From Elephas maximus indicus (Eukaryota > Chordata > Mammalia > Proboscidea > Elephantidae), in contig NC_064822.1 of NCBI RefSeq assembly GCF_024166365.1, forward strand, positions 108,248,823 through 108,312,822: a stretch of 64,000 nt of DNA, written 5' to 3'. A model generated the notes under the pieces. The model worked only from the letters and a program-made list of their open reading frames with translations. It was not told the origin of the DNA and did not search any database. A program made the translations under genes and the position numbers. Of this stretch, positions 1-11,185 are shown in pieces (the stretch's first letter is position 1; every line of letters starts with the position of its first letter).

Positions 1-726
1 GCACTGAGTGGTGAGGTCAGGAAAGCCATTCCTCAATGTCAGAGCCATTCATTCACTTCCTCCCTAATACTACGCTCTGTTCTCCACTGCTGGGCATTGA
101 GAGAGCAATGAACAAGACAAAGCCCCTGAGCCCAACGTGTTCACAGCTGAATGGAGGAGTAGACATTTACAATAGCACAAAGCCATGACATGATGTGAGA
201 AGGCACAAAGCACCATGGAGCCCAGAAGAGAAATGCTGAGGCAGAAAGGGCTGGGCTTGGCACGAGAAAGAGGAGGTTTCCTAAAGAAAGATGGGGGTGG
301 ACTTAAAGGAAAAGTGGGAGTTTGAGAGAATGCTAAGGAGGATGGGGAAGTCCATTCCAGGGGAACAGCATGAATCTTGAAAGGAAGTCTGGGGACTAGT
401 GGGAATTTCAGCATAACAGAACATGGGGAGAGTGACAGGATCACCTTGACCACCAGAGGCAGGGCACTCCCAAGGACCCAGGTGGAAGATGAGTTGTGCT
501 CTAAGGCCCTCAATCATTTGACTGGGGTAAGGTTAAAAGAATAACAGGGTAGGGCCTGACCTCCCCTTTTATTGTCACACTTGCTTTGTCATCAAAATAT
601 TAGATCATAAGCCTGGGGGTACTAGGGATGTCATTCTACAGCATATGGCCAATCCCAGGAGCCCTGAGCCTGCCCAGTGGCCAGAACACCCCATCCTGCC
701 TCCCCTTCTCCTCCCCTGAGGGGTAC
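1..726. other. No gene seen; window edge downstream of pseudogene A
   Basis: I see no keratin exon here. In pseudogene B, exon 7 lies about 530 bp past exon 6, so exon 7 of pseudogene A would be expected near position 200, but no helix-termination motif can be read on the minus strand. The purine-rich text looks like an old degraded interspersed repeat that I cannot classify. Open frames in this stretch have no recognisable product. Confidence 0.5.
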
Positions 727-1342
727 TTGCTTCTTGACACTCTCCATCTCTGCCTGCAGCCTCTGGACCATCCTGTTGAGCTCCCAAATCTCATTCTTGG
801 TCCTCCTCAAGTCATCACTGTGCCTGCCAGCTCTGGTCTCCAGCTCCCCAAGCTGCAAGGGAGAAGGAAGAAGTAGTCGTCAACCAAAAAGTCAGAAAGG
901 AACCAAAAGGGAAAATATGAGACCTGACCTCAGAGGGCAAACTTTGGTGAATGTTCAAAGGGGGTTGGAGGGCGGCTGCCCCTAAAGAACGTGCCGTGGA
1001 AGGAAAGCACTTGAGATAGTCTGGTGTGATTTTTCCACAGTAAAGGAATGTGGATGGCTGCTGCTTATCCTGCTGGGCTTGCTTCACTCAGCAACTTCCT
1101 CAGCCAGCAGTGATGAAGATGATGCTGAGAACAGTGGTGATGATGTTGATGGCAACAATAGTAGTGGTGGTGATGGTGGTGGTAAGCAGGGCCTCTCCTT
1201 TTGGCTGAGGGCACAAGTAGGGGCTAAAGCCCAGCCCGCACTCTCCTTGCCAAGCTGTGGCCTACATTGCTGATCTGTCCAGAGGGGTACCTTTTATAAT
1301 CAGCCCAAAGGCATCTATGAGCTAGCTGTGGCCCTGATAGTA

Positions 1343-1370
1343 TGGATGATGATGATGATGATGATGATGG
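1343..1370. repeat. (ATG)n/(GAT)n microsatellite
   Basis: About nine near-perfect trinucleotide units in intron 5 of pseudogene A. A looser run of the same kind (GATGAT/GGTGGT) covers about 1110-1182 and creates an artificial Asp/Gly-rich open frame. Confidence 0.9.
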
Positions 1371-2829
1371 TGACAGCTGACATTTGTCAAGCCCCTCCTG
1401 ATCACCTGAATCTATCTATGTATCACATCAAGCTCTTCCAGGAGCCTGGAGGACCTAGGAATTCTGTATCTCCATAAGCCAGTTCTCAGAAGGTTCCTAA
1501 CTCTTCTAACAGTGTAGTGGCCTAGGGCTTGGGTGGCTTAGTTAGGCCAGAATGAAAGGCCCAAGAGGAAGCTGGTTCCTCCAGGATGTTCAGCTCACCC
1601 ACCTTGGTCTGCTACAGGGCCTCGGACTCAGCCTTGCTCCTCTGGCTGATCTCCTTATATTGGACCTTGACTGGAGATGATGCTGTCCAGGTGCAGGTTG
1701 TTGTCCATGGACAGCACCATGGATGTGTTGTTGGATTCCAACAGGACCTGGCTGTACTCCTATAGACAAAAAGCCAATCCTGTTCACATCCAGTTGGCAG
1801 ATCCTCCCTGCAAACCCCTGAGATAGCTTTTTAGTGATTTCGTTAAAAAATATGGGCAAAACTGTCAGCCAGCAGGTCCAAAGAAGAGAAGGTCTCTGTC
1901 CACCACTCCTGCTGTGTAACTTCCATGGGTTTCTTTATCCAGACACTCTGGATGGGGGAGGAGACTTGGAAATTGTTATCCACAGAGGCTAGCAATAACA
2001 CAGACAGGAAGGAAAAGAAAGAAAGATAGGATATTTTCTAGATGGACAGTTCTCACAAAGATGCAGAGGTCTCAGAAGCTCAGTAGGAGGTGTGGTAATA
2101 AATGTGGATGAAAAGAGCAAATAATGGGGGGAAAAAAAAGGACTTAAGAGTCCTTTTGATCCAAAGTTAGGATTCCATGGGTGAACCAAGCATGAATCTG
2201 GTGGGCATAGGGACACTGAGCCTGAGTCCTGCCAGCCCTTCTCAGCACTAGCAAGAATATTCAGGATACTGGTAAGGGACCATATAAAGGATAAGAGCCA
2301 GTGGTCCTCCAAGTCCAAACAGAAAGTGGATGAAGTACAGCCTCCTTCTCCATTCTCCAGCCCTGCTCCACACACTCAGTCCCTGCTTTGCTCCTGCATC
2401 CCTTCCTGTCCCCGCGGCATGGAGGCCTGGGACCTAATCCCCAGCTCCGGGTCTCTCTCTGTGTTCCTCACTCAGCACTGCAGTTCATCCCTTCCAGCCT
2501 GGGGGTCAGGCACTCCCAGAGAGCAACTTGGGCTCCCCTCTCTCTGGCCCCTCACTCAGTCCAGGCCCTAGGCCAAAGCCATGACTGAGGGCCCAGCTCT
2601 GCTGCCAGCACTGTCCACTAAGACAGGTCTGATACCCCAGACAGAGGGCTCTGTAGACACAGAGCTCACCTCTGAGACCTAGCAAGGGGCCCAAAAGAGA
2701 GGCACACATGCATTCAATTATAATCAATTACTATGGACTTTGAAATTAATACAATTTTTGATAATGAAACTGTAATTGTTCCTAATCTACTTGGTTACTG
2801 CATCTTTCATTAACATTAATTAATTCATA

Positions 2830-3003
2830 ATAATAATGCATCACAATGCGCCAGGCACAGTTTAAAATGCTCATCACATGTTAAACTATTTAACTCTCAC
2901 AACAAGCCTCTAAGGTAGATGCAATTATTATTATCCCTACCTTACAAATAAGGAAACCAAGGCACAGAGAAGTTACATAAATTATGTATGACTGTGAAGC
3001 TAG
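2830..3003 (-). repeat. MIR SINE fragment
   Basis: Matches the MIR core and 3' part in antisense: CTCACAACAAGCCTCTAAGG, then TTATTATCCC and a run like GGAAACCAAGGCACAGAG. It sits between exons 5 and 2 of pseudogene A, where exons 3 and 4 would be expected. Confidence 0.75.
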
Positions 3004-3951
3004 AGAGTGGCCGACAAGATTAAACCCAAGAAGTCAGGTTCCAGGACTGTGCTCATAAACATGATGCTACCCCAAAGTCCACTAAGCCATAAAAACTTCC
3101 TTCTTCCTAACATCCCAGAGCTGTGTCTGTGGCCCACTGAGGCCAGAAGATGCTCACACACTCAGCACTTGGGCCTCACCACACGCACATTGCGTTTCAC
3201 CTCCTTTTGTACTCCTCCACGAGCAAAAGTATTGTGCCCAGTTCCCCCTCCAGCTGGCTCTGCTCAGTCTGCATCCTGCCCAGCTGAGCCTGTAGGCAGC
3301 CAATGTAAGACTCAAAGAAGGGCTGCAGGTCCTTGGCACTGGCCTTGGAGGTGGCTGTCTGCTCCTGCAGGAGGCACCACTTGGTCTCCAGCACCTTGTT
3401 CTGCTGCTCCAGGAGCCACACCTGTCATCAACCATGGAGGACAGGTTACAGCCCACCCAGGCTCCCACTCATGAGCAGACCTGCCACACAAGCCCAGGCC
3501 TCCCATGTCCCCCAACCTCAGAGGCTCTTGGGGCCATGGGCCTTCCCTCACCCAGAGGCCCCAGGCAGCCACAGGCCTCACCTTGTCAATGAAGGGGGCA
3601 AATTTATTGTTGAGGATCTTGATCTGCCCCTTCTCTTGGGTCTACGCCTCCCTGATCTGGGGGTTGATCCCCATGTTAGGGGCTACAGGGCGCTCTGGTT
3701 GATGGTCGCCTCCTGGATGTCCAGAAGAAAGCCCCCTGGGCCCCTAAAGCCCTCAGCTCCAACAAAAACTCCCCCAAAGCTTCCAGGTCTCCCTCCAACA
3801 CTGAAGGATCCACCTCTAAAGCCAGCACTCAGTCCCCTCCCTCTGGACCCACACAGGCTCCCCCTAAATGTGCCAGGCCAGCTTCATGAAAGAAACTCTC
3901 CTTAACTCTGGACAGTGCCCAGCCTGCTAAGACAGTATTCTCCATCACTGT

Positions 3952-4453
3952 TGTCATGGATTGAATTGTGTCCCCCCAAAATATCTGTCAACTTGGCTAG
4001 GTCATGATTCCCTTGTGTGATTGTCTACCATTTTATCTTCTGATGTGATTTCCCTAAATGTTGTAAATCCTACCACTCTGATGTAATAAGGTAGATTAGC
4101 GGCAGTTATATTAATGAAGCCTACAAGATTAGGTAGCCGATCTCTTTTGGGATATGAAAGAGAGAAATGAGCAGAGAGAAATGGGGGCCTCATACCACCA
4201 AGAAAGCAGCTCTGGGAGCAGAGTGCTTCCTTTGGACCTGCAGTTCCTGTGCTGAGATGTTCCTAGACCAAGGGAAGACTGATGCATCACAAGAACCTTC
4301 TTCCAGAGCTGACAGAGAGAGAAACATTTCCCCTGGAGCTGACGCCCTGAATTTAGACTTGTAGCCTACTCGACTGTGAGAGAATAAACTTCTCTTTGTC
4401 AAAGCCATCCACTTGTACTATTTCTGTTATAGCAACACTAGATGACTAAGATA
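3952..4453 (+). mobile_element. Solo LTR, ERVL-MaLR (MLT1-like)
   Basis: Starts with the motif ATGGATTGAATTGTGTCCCC and ends with TTATAGCAACACTAGATGAC followed by TAAGATA, as MLT1-type LTRs do, with an AATAAA motif about 70 bp before the end. No internal retroviral region lies on either side, so it is a solo LTR fossil. It abuts the 5' end of pseudogene A exon 1. The exact subfamily is uncertain and could be afrotherian-specific. Confidence 0.6.
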
Positions 4454-4471
4454 CCAGTTTGTAGAGCTCTG

Positions 4472-4686
4472 GAGTCCCTGGGTGGCATAAACCCTTAAGT
4501 GCTCAGCTACTAACCAAAAGATTGGTGGTTTGAATCTGCCCAGAGGTCCCTGAAAGGAAAGGCTTGGTGAGCTGCTTCTGAAAGAACACAGCCATTGATG
4601 GCCCAATGGAGCACAGTTCTACTCAAGCACACATGAGTCACCACGAGCTGGAATCAACTCAGTGGCAACGGGTGTAGTTTTGGTTT
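4472..4686 (+). mobile_element. AfroSINE
   Basis: tRNA-derived SINE. It opens with GAGTCCCTGGGTGGCATAAA, keeps the tRNA B-box-like GGTTTGAATCTGCCCAGAGG and ends in the CTGGAATCAACTCAGTGGCA tail followed by TTTTGGTTT. It lies just after the LTR at 3952-4453. Confidence 0.9.
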
Positions 4687-5940
4687 ATATAGAGCTTTAC
4701 CAAGAGAGACCACCTCATGCCTGGGTGGTTCAGGAAAGCCCAACCTCCACAAGACCATCAAATGAATAGGCTGCACATTCTAGGACTCTCTACAAAGACC
4801 TGTCTGTTACCCTGTTGCTGGATTGATTGAGCACATGGACCTTTGCACATGTTCTGCTCTAAGCTCAGCACAACACCCTGAACATAGGAGCTCTGAGCAA
4901 GATGTGGAAGGATAGAAATACTAATTACAACTCCAAAAACATTCTTTTGGGAAATGTTTTTTCCTCCTGCCAGGGTCATTTTTCATGCCCAACGCAAGTG
5001 CATTAGAAAAGTAGCTGACTCCTAGTTATTCACCTAATTGGTGGGAGAAGAGGTTTAAATGGCATGGAAGAGCTGCTCAGCCAGGAATCATCCTGTTTGA
5101 CTTTGGGCCCACCCACACATGCTCACCCATCCTCAGCCACTGGGGGCCAAGTCCAAAGCACCCAACCCCTCACCCCAGCTTGAACCTTTCTGATAACAAT
5201 TTGGCGCCCATTTAGGTGGGTTACAAAGAGTAAGCGCAAGTACCAACATGGACCCCATACCATGTCAAGGGCAGCAGTAGGAAAACCATCTAGATCATGA
5301 AGACATAGAGGAGCACTATATCCCAACATCTCCAGGAACAAGATGAGGATGGGGTATTGCATTTCGCTAAGTTTATCTCAGGCTAGATGTTAGGAAGAAC
5401 TTCTTGCAAAGGAAGCAGACTCTGGGAGGTAGTGCTGAGGAAGGCTTTGCAATCTCTTTCTCTACAAATTTTAATGAAAAACTAGAGAAGATAGGTTGGC
5501 AGCGATGGATGACCTTCTGGTAGTGAGCTAACTTTCAGTAAAAGGCAGTTCAAAATCAGATGACATCATAAAGCATGACTATCTGTGCCTATCTGCAGAT
5601 AAGCAAAGTCCTGGGGGCAAGTGAAACAATAACATATTCATGAAATCACGAGCAATTTAGTGTGCCCAGAGTATAGGATTTGAGGGGGAAGATGTGGAAT
5701 ATGAGGCTGGAGAAATCAGTAAGGACTGGACCATGAGGGACTTGGTCTGACATGATAGTTCGTACTTCACACTGCAGGTACTGGGAAATCACTGAAGGAT
5801 TTTGAGCAGAAGAGTGACATCATCTGACCTGTGACTTGGATGTTGGGGTAAAGAATGGATTGGAGAGAGGCTCTTTGTAGGTTTTTTTTAAAGTGTTTAA
5901 ATCCCAGAGAACTTAGAAAGAAGGGTATTTTATATTTTCC
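4687..5940. other. Intergenic, no gene seen
   Basis: No exon or RNA gene recognised. Around 5640-5860 the text (phrases such as GGATTTTGAGCAGAAGAGTG) resembles an old mammal-wide interspersed repeat, family not settled. Short open frames have no recognisable product. Confidence 0.4.
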
Positions 5941-6010
5941 AAGATACCCCTAGTCTTAGTGCTTTCTCAAACTTGGCAGCATATTAGAATCACTTACATA
6001 GATAGGCAGG

Positions 6011-6076
6011 CATGCAGGCTGGCGGGCAGGTGGACGGACGGACGGATGGACGGACGGACAGATGGATAGATAGATA
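6011..6076. repeat. (GGAC)n/(GATA)n simple repeat
   Basis: Tetranucleotide run that grades from GGCAGGCA through GGACGGAC to GATAGATA. It appears to interrupt a MER5A-like hAT fragment (about 5950-6000 and 6082-6105). Confidence 0.85.
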
Positions 6077-6119
6077 GCTGCTTAGATCAGTCCCAAAGGC
6101 ATTATTCTCTGTGGAAAAA

Positions 6120-6975
6120 GCCAGCCTCAAAAAGTTACCTACAGTATGATTCATTTATATAACGTTCTCAAAAAGGCAAAATTACAACAGCGAAGAATAT
6201 ATCAGTGGCTGCCAAGGGTTACAGATGGGAGGAGAGTGTGATTATGAAAGAATAGCTAAAGATAGTTTGGGGAAGTGATAGAACTGTTTTGTATTCTAAT
6301 TAGGGTGGTGCTTTTATAAATATATACAGCTGTAACTGTTAAAATTTATAGAGCTGTGCATGCCAAAAGCTCTATTTTAATGTATAATAACTTTAAAATA
6401 TATGCAAGGGACAGAGGAACAAGTTAAACAATATCACGTGGCGGGGAGGGAGGACATTAACTTAGTAGAACACTAACTCTACATAACAAATGACCAGGTT
6501 TCTTCAACAAATAAAATAAACTACAAGGAATAAAAGAGAATGGAATCTGAAGATTAAGAGAGACTTAAAAGATATAGCAACCAATTACATGTATGAACAT
6601 TATTTAAATCCTGATCCAAACAAAAAATTTCAATGAAAAATTTGTAAGACTTTGGGGAAAATGTAAACTCTGACCGGATATTTGATCATATTAAACAATT
6701 AATGCTTATCTCGTTAAGGGTAATATTGGTATTATGACTTTTTTTTTTAAGAATCCTTATCTTAGAGAAACTTACAAAACTATTTATGGATGAAATGATC
6801 TGACATTGGGAATTTGCTTCAAAATAATCTGGAAGGGTAGGAGGAGTGGGTAAGGTAAAGATGAAACAAGATAATGAGCAGATTGTTGAGATGGGTAATG
6901 AATACAGAGAGTTTCATTACACTATCATCTCTGCTGTTATATTTGTTTGACATTGTCCATAATAAGAAGGATTTT
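6120..6975 (+). repeat. Old L1M-type 3' UTR fragments
   Basis: Contains typical ancient L1 3' phrases (ATGATTCATTTATATAACGT, ATATCAGTGGCTGCCAAGGG) and, further on, GGGAATTTGCTTCAAAATAA and a CCATAATAA end. Possibly two fragments joined near 6410. No open reading frame. Confidence 0.55.
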
Positions 6976-8815
6976 TTAGAAGATCCACCTCCCCTGAGAC
7001 TAATTATGACATTTTTCTTCCCTATTATAAATAAGCTGATTTTGCTTTGAATAGTTCCTTTTTCTGTCCAGCGTGCCCAAATTTGAACATCTTTGCATAT
7101 AGCTCAAAAATATAACTGGCTTGAACCTAGTAAGAGTGATAAGTAAGGTTGGATGGCAGGGTCAGAAGCCAAAAATAATTTGACAGTCTGAAGCTTGAGC
7201 CAAATCTAACCAGAAATATTTAACAGAGATTAATGTAAAACCCTACACATGTATACAAACAAAATAGTTGTACAGTCAGCATGGAGAGACACGGTTTCAT
7301 AAGAGCTTGTATAAAACAGTGCCAACTCAGGGTGAGTCAGCACCAGGAAGGGACTGCCAAAATCACCTGCAAGATCACAAGATGCACAGAGAAGCCGCAT
7401 GCCCACCCCTTTCTTGGGCTAGTCAAGCCTCATCTAGAGAGTTGAGGTGGGTTCTAGGAACCTAAAGCATGTCTATGAGAAAGCATCCAGGATGGTGGGG
7501 GTGGAGCACCTCAAAGAGAGGAGGAAATGAAAGTGTTCTACATGGAGAATTTCGATAAAGAGAACAACCGTCCCCAAACAGTTGTAGACTCATGCACAAG
7601 GGGAGTTAGGCCTGCTCCCTATAGCCACGAAGGGAAAAACTTGGACCAGTGAGTGGAATTTCTAGGTAGGACTCAGCTTAATATAAGGAAAAACTTCCTA
7701 AGAGGCGGACATAATCTTCTATGAGAAAAAGGAGTTACCTTCCACAGGAGGTGGGACTGCCACCTGTGGGCAGAATTTTAGAGAGGACTCAAGTGTCTAA
7801 ATGGGGGCTCCTTTTGACAGCCTCTGAACTCATTTCTAGCCTTGAGAGTCTGATTCCTCACAAATCGGTGGTAACCCTGAAAATAATGATGGTGGTATTT
7901 CCCATCTGTTGAGTATTTATCTTGTTCTAGGAATTATATCAAGCTGTAGTATGCATTATATCATTTCATCAATTCATCAGTCAAAAAGTGCTTACTGAAT
8001 GCACATTTTCTGGCCTTTATTGTGTAACATACAAACTATGTATGGCATAGTCTCTCTCCTTGAAGAGTTTCTAATCTAGTGGCTGATCAAAATTTACATA
8101 CATGTAGTACAATATTTATATGAACATCTTTCATTTTACAAAATGTTTTTTACATATACTGTTTCATGTATTCCTTGAAACATCCCTGAGAGGCAGATAT
8201 TATTTTTATTACCACATTAATGAATAATAATGGCTAATATTTTAAGTCACCCTCTACCTCAGGGAATGCCCAGTTTCCAGTGTTGCTCAGCATAAGCCTA
8301 GCCTCAATTAAGAAAATACTGGCTTTTTAATTTACTTTTATATCCCTCTCATCCCAATAATAAGAGAGTTAAATTAAAAATAATACTTCCTGTTATAAGA
8401 GGAAGAAAATATTTTATTCACCCAATTGACAAACACTCCCCAGAAACCGAAGCAAAAAAGAAAACGTGCTGGAAAAAAAAAAAATTATACATACGTTTAA
8501 TTATCCATAACGACTTTCTCCAGAGAGACAAATTGCTTTTTGATCTTGGTTATAAAGGGAACACAACAAAATGGGCAAAGTCTGGACCTATTTTAAAGCT
8601 AAGCTTTGGAGAAAACATTTACTTGATCTTAGGCAGGAAATCTGTGAGCCCAATTGCAAATGCTCAGAGCTAAAGCAGGGACTTGGAGAGAAGTCAGTTT
8701 GGAGGGAGCAATCATGTGGCCCTACCAAAAGAGAAGCTTCCCCCAGCCACCGGGACCCAGATTCAGCACCAAGGACAGAGCAGAGCTTCCTAGATGGGAT
8801 ATAAAGTCTCAAATC
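6976..8815. other. Intergenic, old repeats only
   Basis: No gene recognised. About 8110-8225 looks like an antisense MIR remnant. 7540-7860 has the style of an ancient CR1/L3-like repeat but I am not sure. The rest is AT-rich unique DNA. Confidence 0.4.
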
Positions 8816-9026
8816 AAACCAAAAAAACCAAACCCATTGTTGTCAAATCCATTCTGACTCATAGCAATCCTATAGGATAGAGTAGTACTACCGCGTAGCG
8901 TTTCCAAAACTGTAAATCTTTACGGAAGCAGACTGCCACACTTTCTCCCACAGAGCAGCTGGTGGGTTCGAATACTGACCTTTTGGTTAGCAGCTGAGTG
9001 CTTAACCACTGCACCACCAGGGCTCC
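8816..9026 (-). mobile_element. AfroSINE
   Basis: Antisense copy: A-rich start (AAAAAAACCAAACCCATTGT), TCATAGCAATCCTATAGGAT core, GGTGGGTTCGAATACTGACC (antisense B box) and a GCACCACCAGGGCTCC end. Confidence 0.93.
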
Positions 9027-9164
9027 TCTGAATAATGTAAGTTTCTGTCATCAAAGACCAGAGAACAGTCTCCCACCCCAACTCTACTGTGAAGAAACAA
9101 ACTCCACATGTATGATTAGTATAGTATAGTATGGACTCTTGGTTCCAACTACTCATGTATGAGT

Positions 9165-9310
9165 AGTTCCAACTACTCTAGTTCTACCACTTGCTGACAG
9201 TGTGACCTTGGGCAAGTCACTTTATCTCTCTGTGCCTCCTTTTCCTCCTCTGTAAAATGGAGATTATATGAGCTGTATGTGAAATGCTCAGAATACTGTC
9301 TGAGCAGATA
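9165..9310 (+). repeat. MIR SINE fragment
   Basis: Sense MIR core: TGTGACCTTGGGCAAGTCAC, CTCTGTGCCTCC and TCTGTAAAATGGAGATTA. Confidence 0.8.
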
Positions 9311-10380
9311 AAAAAAAAAATAGTAACTACTAAATAAGTCTTTGCTTCATTTATTGGTTTCCCAGAACCTTGAGATCTTGGAATGTAGGGAAGGGAGGTA
9401 GAGTGCTATAGAGAAAGTCTGGCTGGGGAGAGGGATAGCTGTCCTTGAGCCATAAGGAATGTGGACACAGGGAAGTTTTTGACCCATTCTCCCACCAACC
9501 TGGCCCAAAGCCCCCATGGGGAGAGGCAAGGAAAGGCTAAACCCCTGAGGTGACCCAGGCTGGGCACTACAGCTAGTAAGTTGGCTATCACTGAGTGGAA
9601 CTCTTGGCAAGGTCCACTGAAGCCAGTATAAGAAGTGCTCCAGCCCTGGTGTGGGTGCCCAGGATGGACCCAAAAGGAACGAACTAGATTGTGGCAATTG
9701 TGTAGACTGTAAATCTTTACCCAGTTTGCTTAACCCCAAAGATTCTTTCAGCACCCCCATTCTCTCCTCCTCTCTCACTGGCTCCACACACAGCTGTTAA
9801 CATAACTTTCAGAAGACCATATTTCCAGTGTGTCACCCTCTGATTCAGAAGACACCATGCGTCCCTATTATTCTACAAAACTCATAAAGCCAAAATGCAG
9901 TGCAACATATTGGATTTCAATGAAGACAAGAAAACAGTGAGCTGAGAAAAGGCAAAAAAAAAAAAAAAAAAAAAAAGCAGGGGTCATATATAAGAAAACA
10001 TGAAGGCAATTAGGGAGTGGGAGATGAGCTCAGGGACAAACTCCAAACATGACAATGTCTATCTGGGCCCCTTCTTGGCTCAGAGACTCCAAAGGGATGA
10101 GATTATGCTGTCACCAACCCTGGGGAGAGGGGAGTTATTGCACAAAGATGTGGCTAAGGGCATGGGAAGTTTCTGGCTAAGGGCATGGGAAGTTTCTGCA
10201 GTCAAGTATCAGGTCCCAGTCTCAGTACTTGATGCAAGAGCACTGGCTACTACAGGTAGTGGTCTTTACAACCCTGGCCAAGGGGGACAACAAATTGACA
10301 ACTCTGGGACTCTGACCCATGGAGATGCTTGTTCTTCCAGACTGGATGCCCTTCCCAACAGTCGTGGACCAGCTGTCACC
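9311..10380. other. Intergenic, no gene seen
   Basis: Holds a poly(A) run at about 9955-9976 and a perfect 23-bp tandem duplication (10151-10173 and 10174-10196). The part next to 10381 would be the 3' flank of pseudogene B. No exon recognised. Confidence 0.45.
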
Positions 10381-11039
10381 TCAGGTGCCTTGACCATCTC
10401 TAATGCTTCTCCCACCAATGCTACTGCTGCTGCCCCCAGCACTGATGTTCCTGCTGCTAAAAGTGTGGTTGACCACGGCTGCAAAGAGAACAAGCTGCTC
10501 AGTCACACCATATCAAAATGTTCATCATGTGCCCAGCCCTGTCTGAGGAATGAAGGCAAAGAAAATCCAAAGAGAGGTGGAGAGGTGACTCTCTCATGGG
10601 AGTTCCCTATCTGATGAAGGGCCCAGGACACACACTGAACAGGACATCCAGATAAGTCCTATCCAAATACGACTTATGTGACTCACCCTTGTGCTCCTCC
10701 CTTTGTGTTACTCTGGAGACTAAGCTATGAAAGAAGAAATTTATGGACAGGTGAGCTGATACAAAGCCATGAGAAATCATCTAAGCCAATAGAAAATGAG
10801 AATACAAGATACTCATAGATGCACGCTGGGCTCTGGCACTTCCCAGATATTCTGTTTAGAAAAGCAAAATAAATATCAGGGAAACCTCGTGGTGAAATTA
10901 TCCAGCTGTGATAATCTTTTATCAGAATTAGCCCCTGGGATGCCAGGCTACAATGATAGGATCAGAGAATGAGGTTAGACATGAGAAAGAGCTTATCTGA
11001 GATGCTAGGATGAGGACGCAGAGAATGGAGATATGTTTC

Positions 11040-11185
11040 TAGATACTTGGCTCTGCCACCACCTGGACCTTAGTTACCTCACTGGCAAAACTTGCATAAT
11101 GTATCTTCTCATCAATTTGTTCTGAAGAGCAACTAAACCAAGTAGAATGCCTAGCACAGTACCTGACCCATACCATGAGTGACAC
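11040..11185 (+). repeat. MIR SINE fragment
   Basis: Weak sense MIR match (GGCTCTGCCACCACCTGGAC, later CTAGCACAGTACCTGACCC) in the intron between exons 9 and 7 of pseudogene B. Confidence 0.5.

Larger units (their letters stand above)
727..3900 (-). pseudogene. Type II keratin pseudogene A (partial)
   Basis: Remnant of a type II keratin gene, sister copy of pseudogene B. Exon 6 (727-852, 126 bp, the normal size) is open, with AG and GT borders, and reads [15 protein letters not shown] and onward. Exon 5 (1603-1759) is 157 bp instead of 165, which shifts the frame, and also has a TAG where the conserved Tyr of ALYQTK should be. Exon 2 (3201-3421, 221 bp) is open and reads [13 protein letters not shown], with Trp replacing the usual Arg before it. 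Exon 1 keeps the end of helix 1A (ILNNKFAPFIDK, ending near 3588) but has two TAG codons (at 3683-3685 and in the EA-stop-TQEK stretch) and a one-base loss between them. A Gly-rich head can be followed to about 3880. Exons 3 and 4 are not visible between 1760 and 3200, and exons 7-9 are not in the window. It cannot make a keratin. Confidence 0.85.

Noticed and set aside
1079-1273. Acidic Asp/Gly/Ser open frame
   Set aside because: Product of a trinucleotide simple repeat inside an intron.
4472-4686. Possible tRNA gene (A/B-box-like sequence)
   Set aside because: The tRNA-like head belongs to an AfroSINE; no cloverleaf is preserved.
10000-10614. 204-residue plus-strand open frame
   Set aside because: Overlaps the antisense of pseudogene B exon 9 and its 3' flank, contains the 23-bp duplication, and has no recognisable domain.
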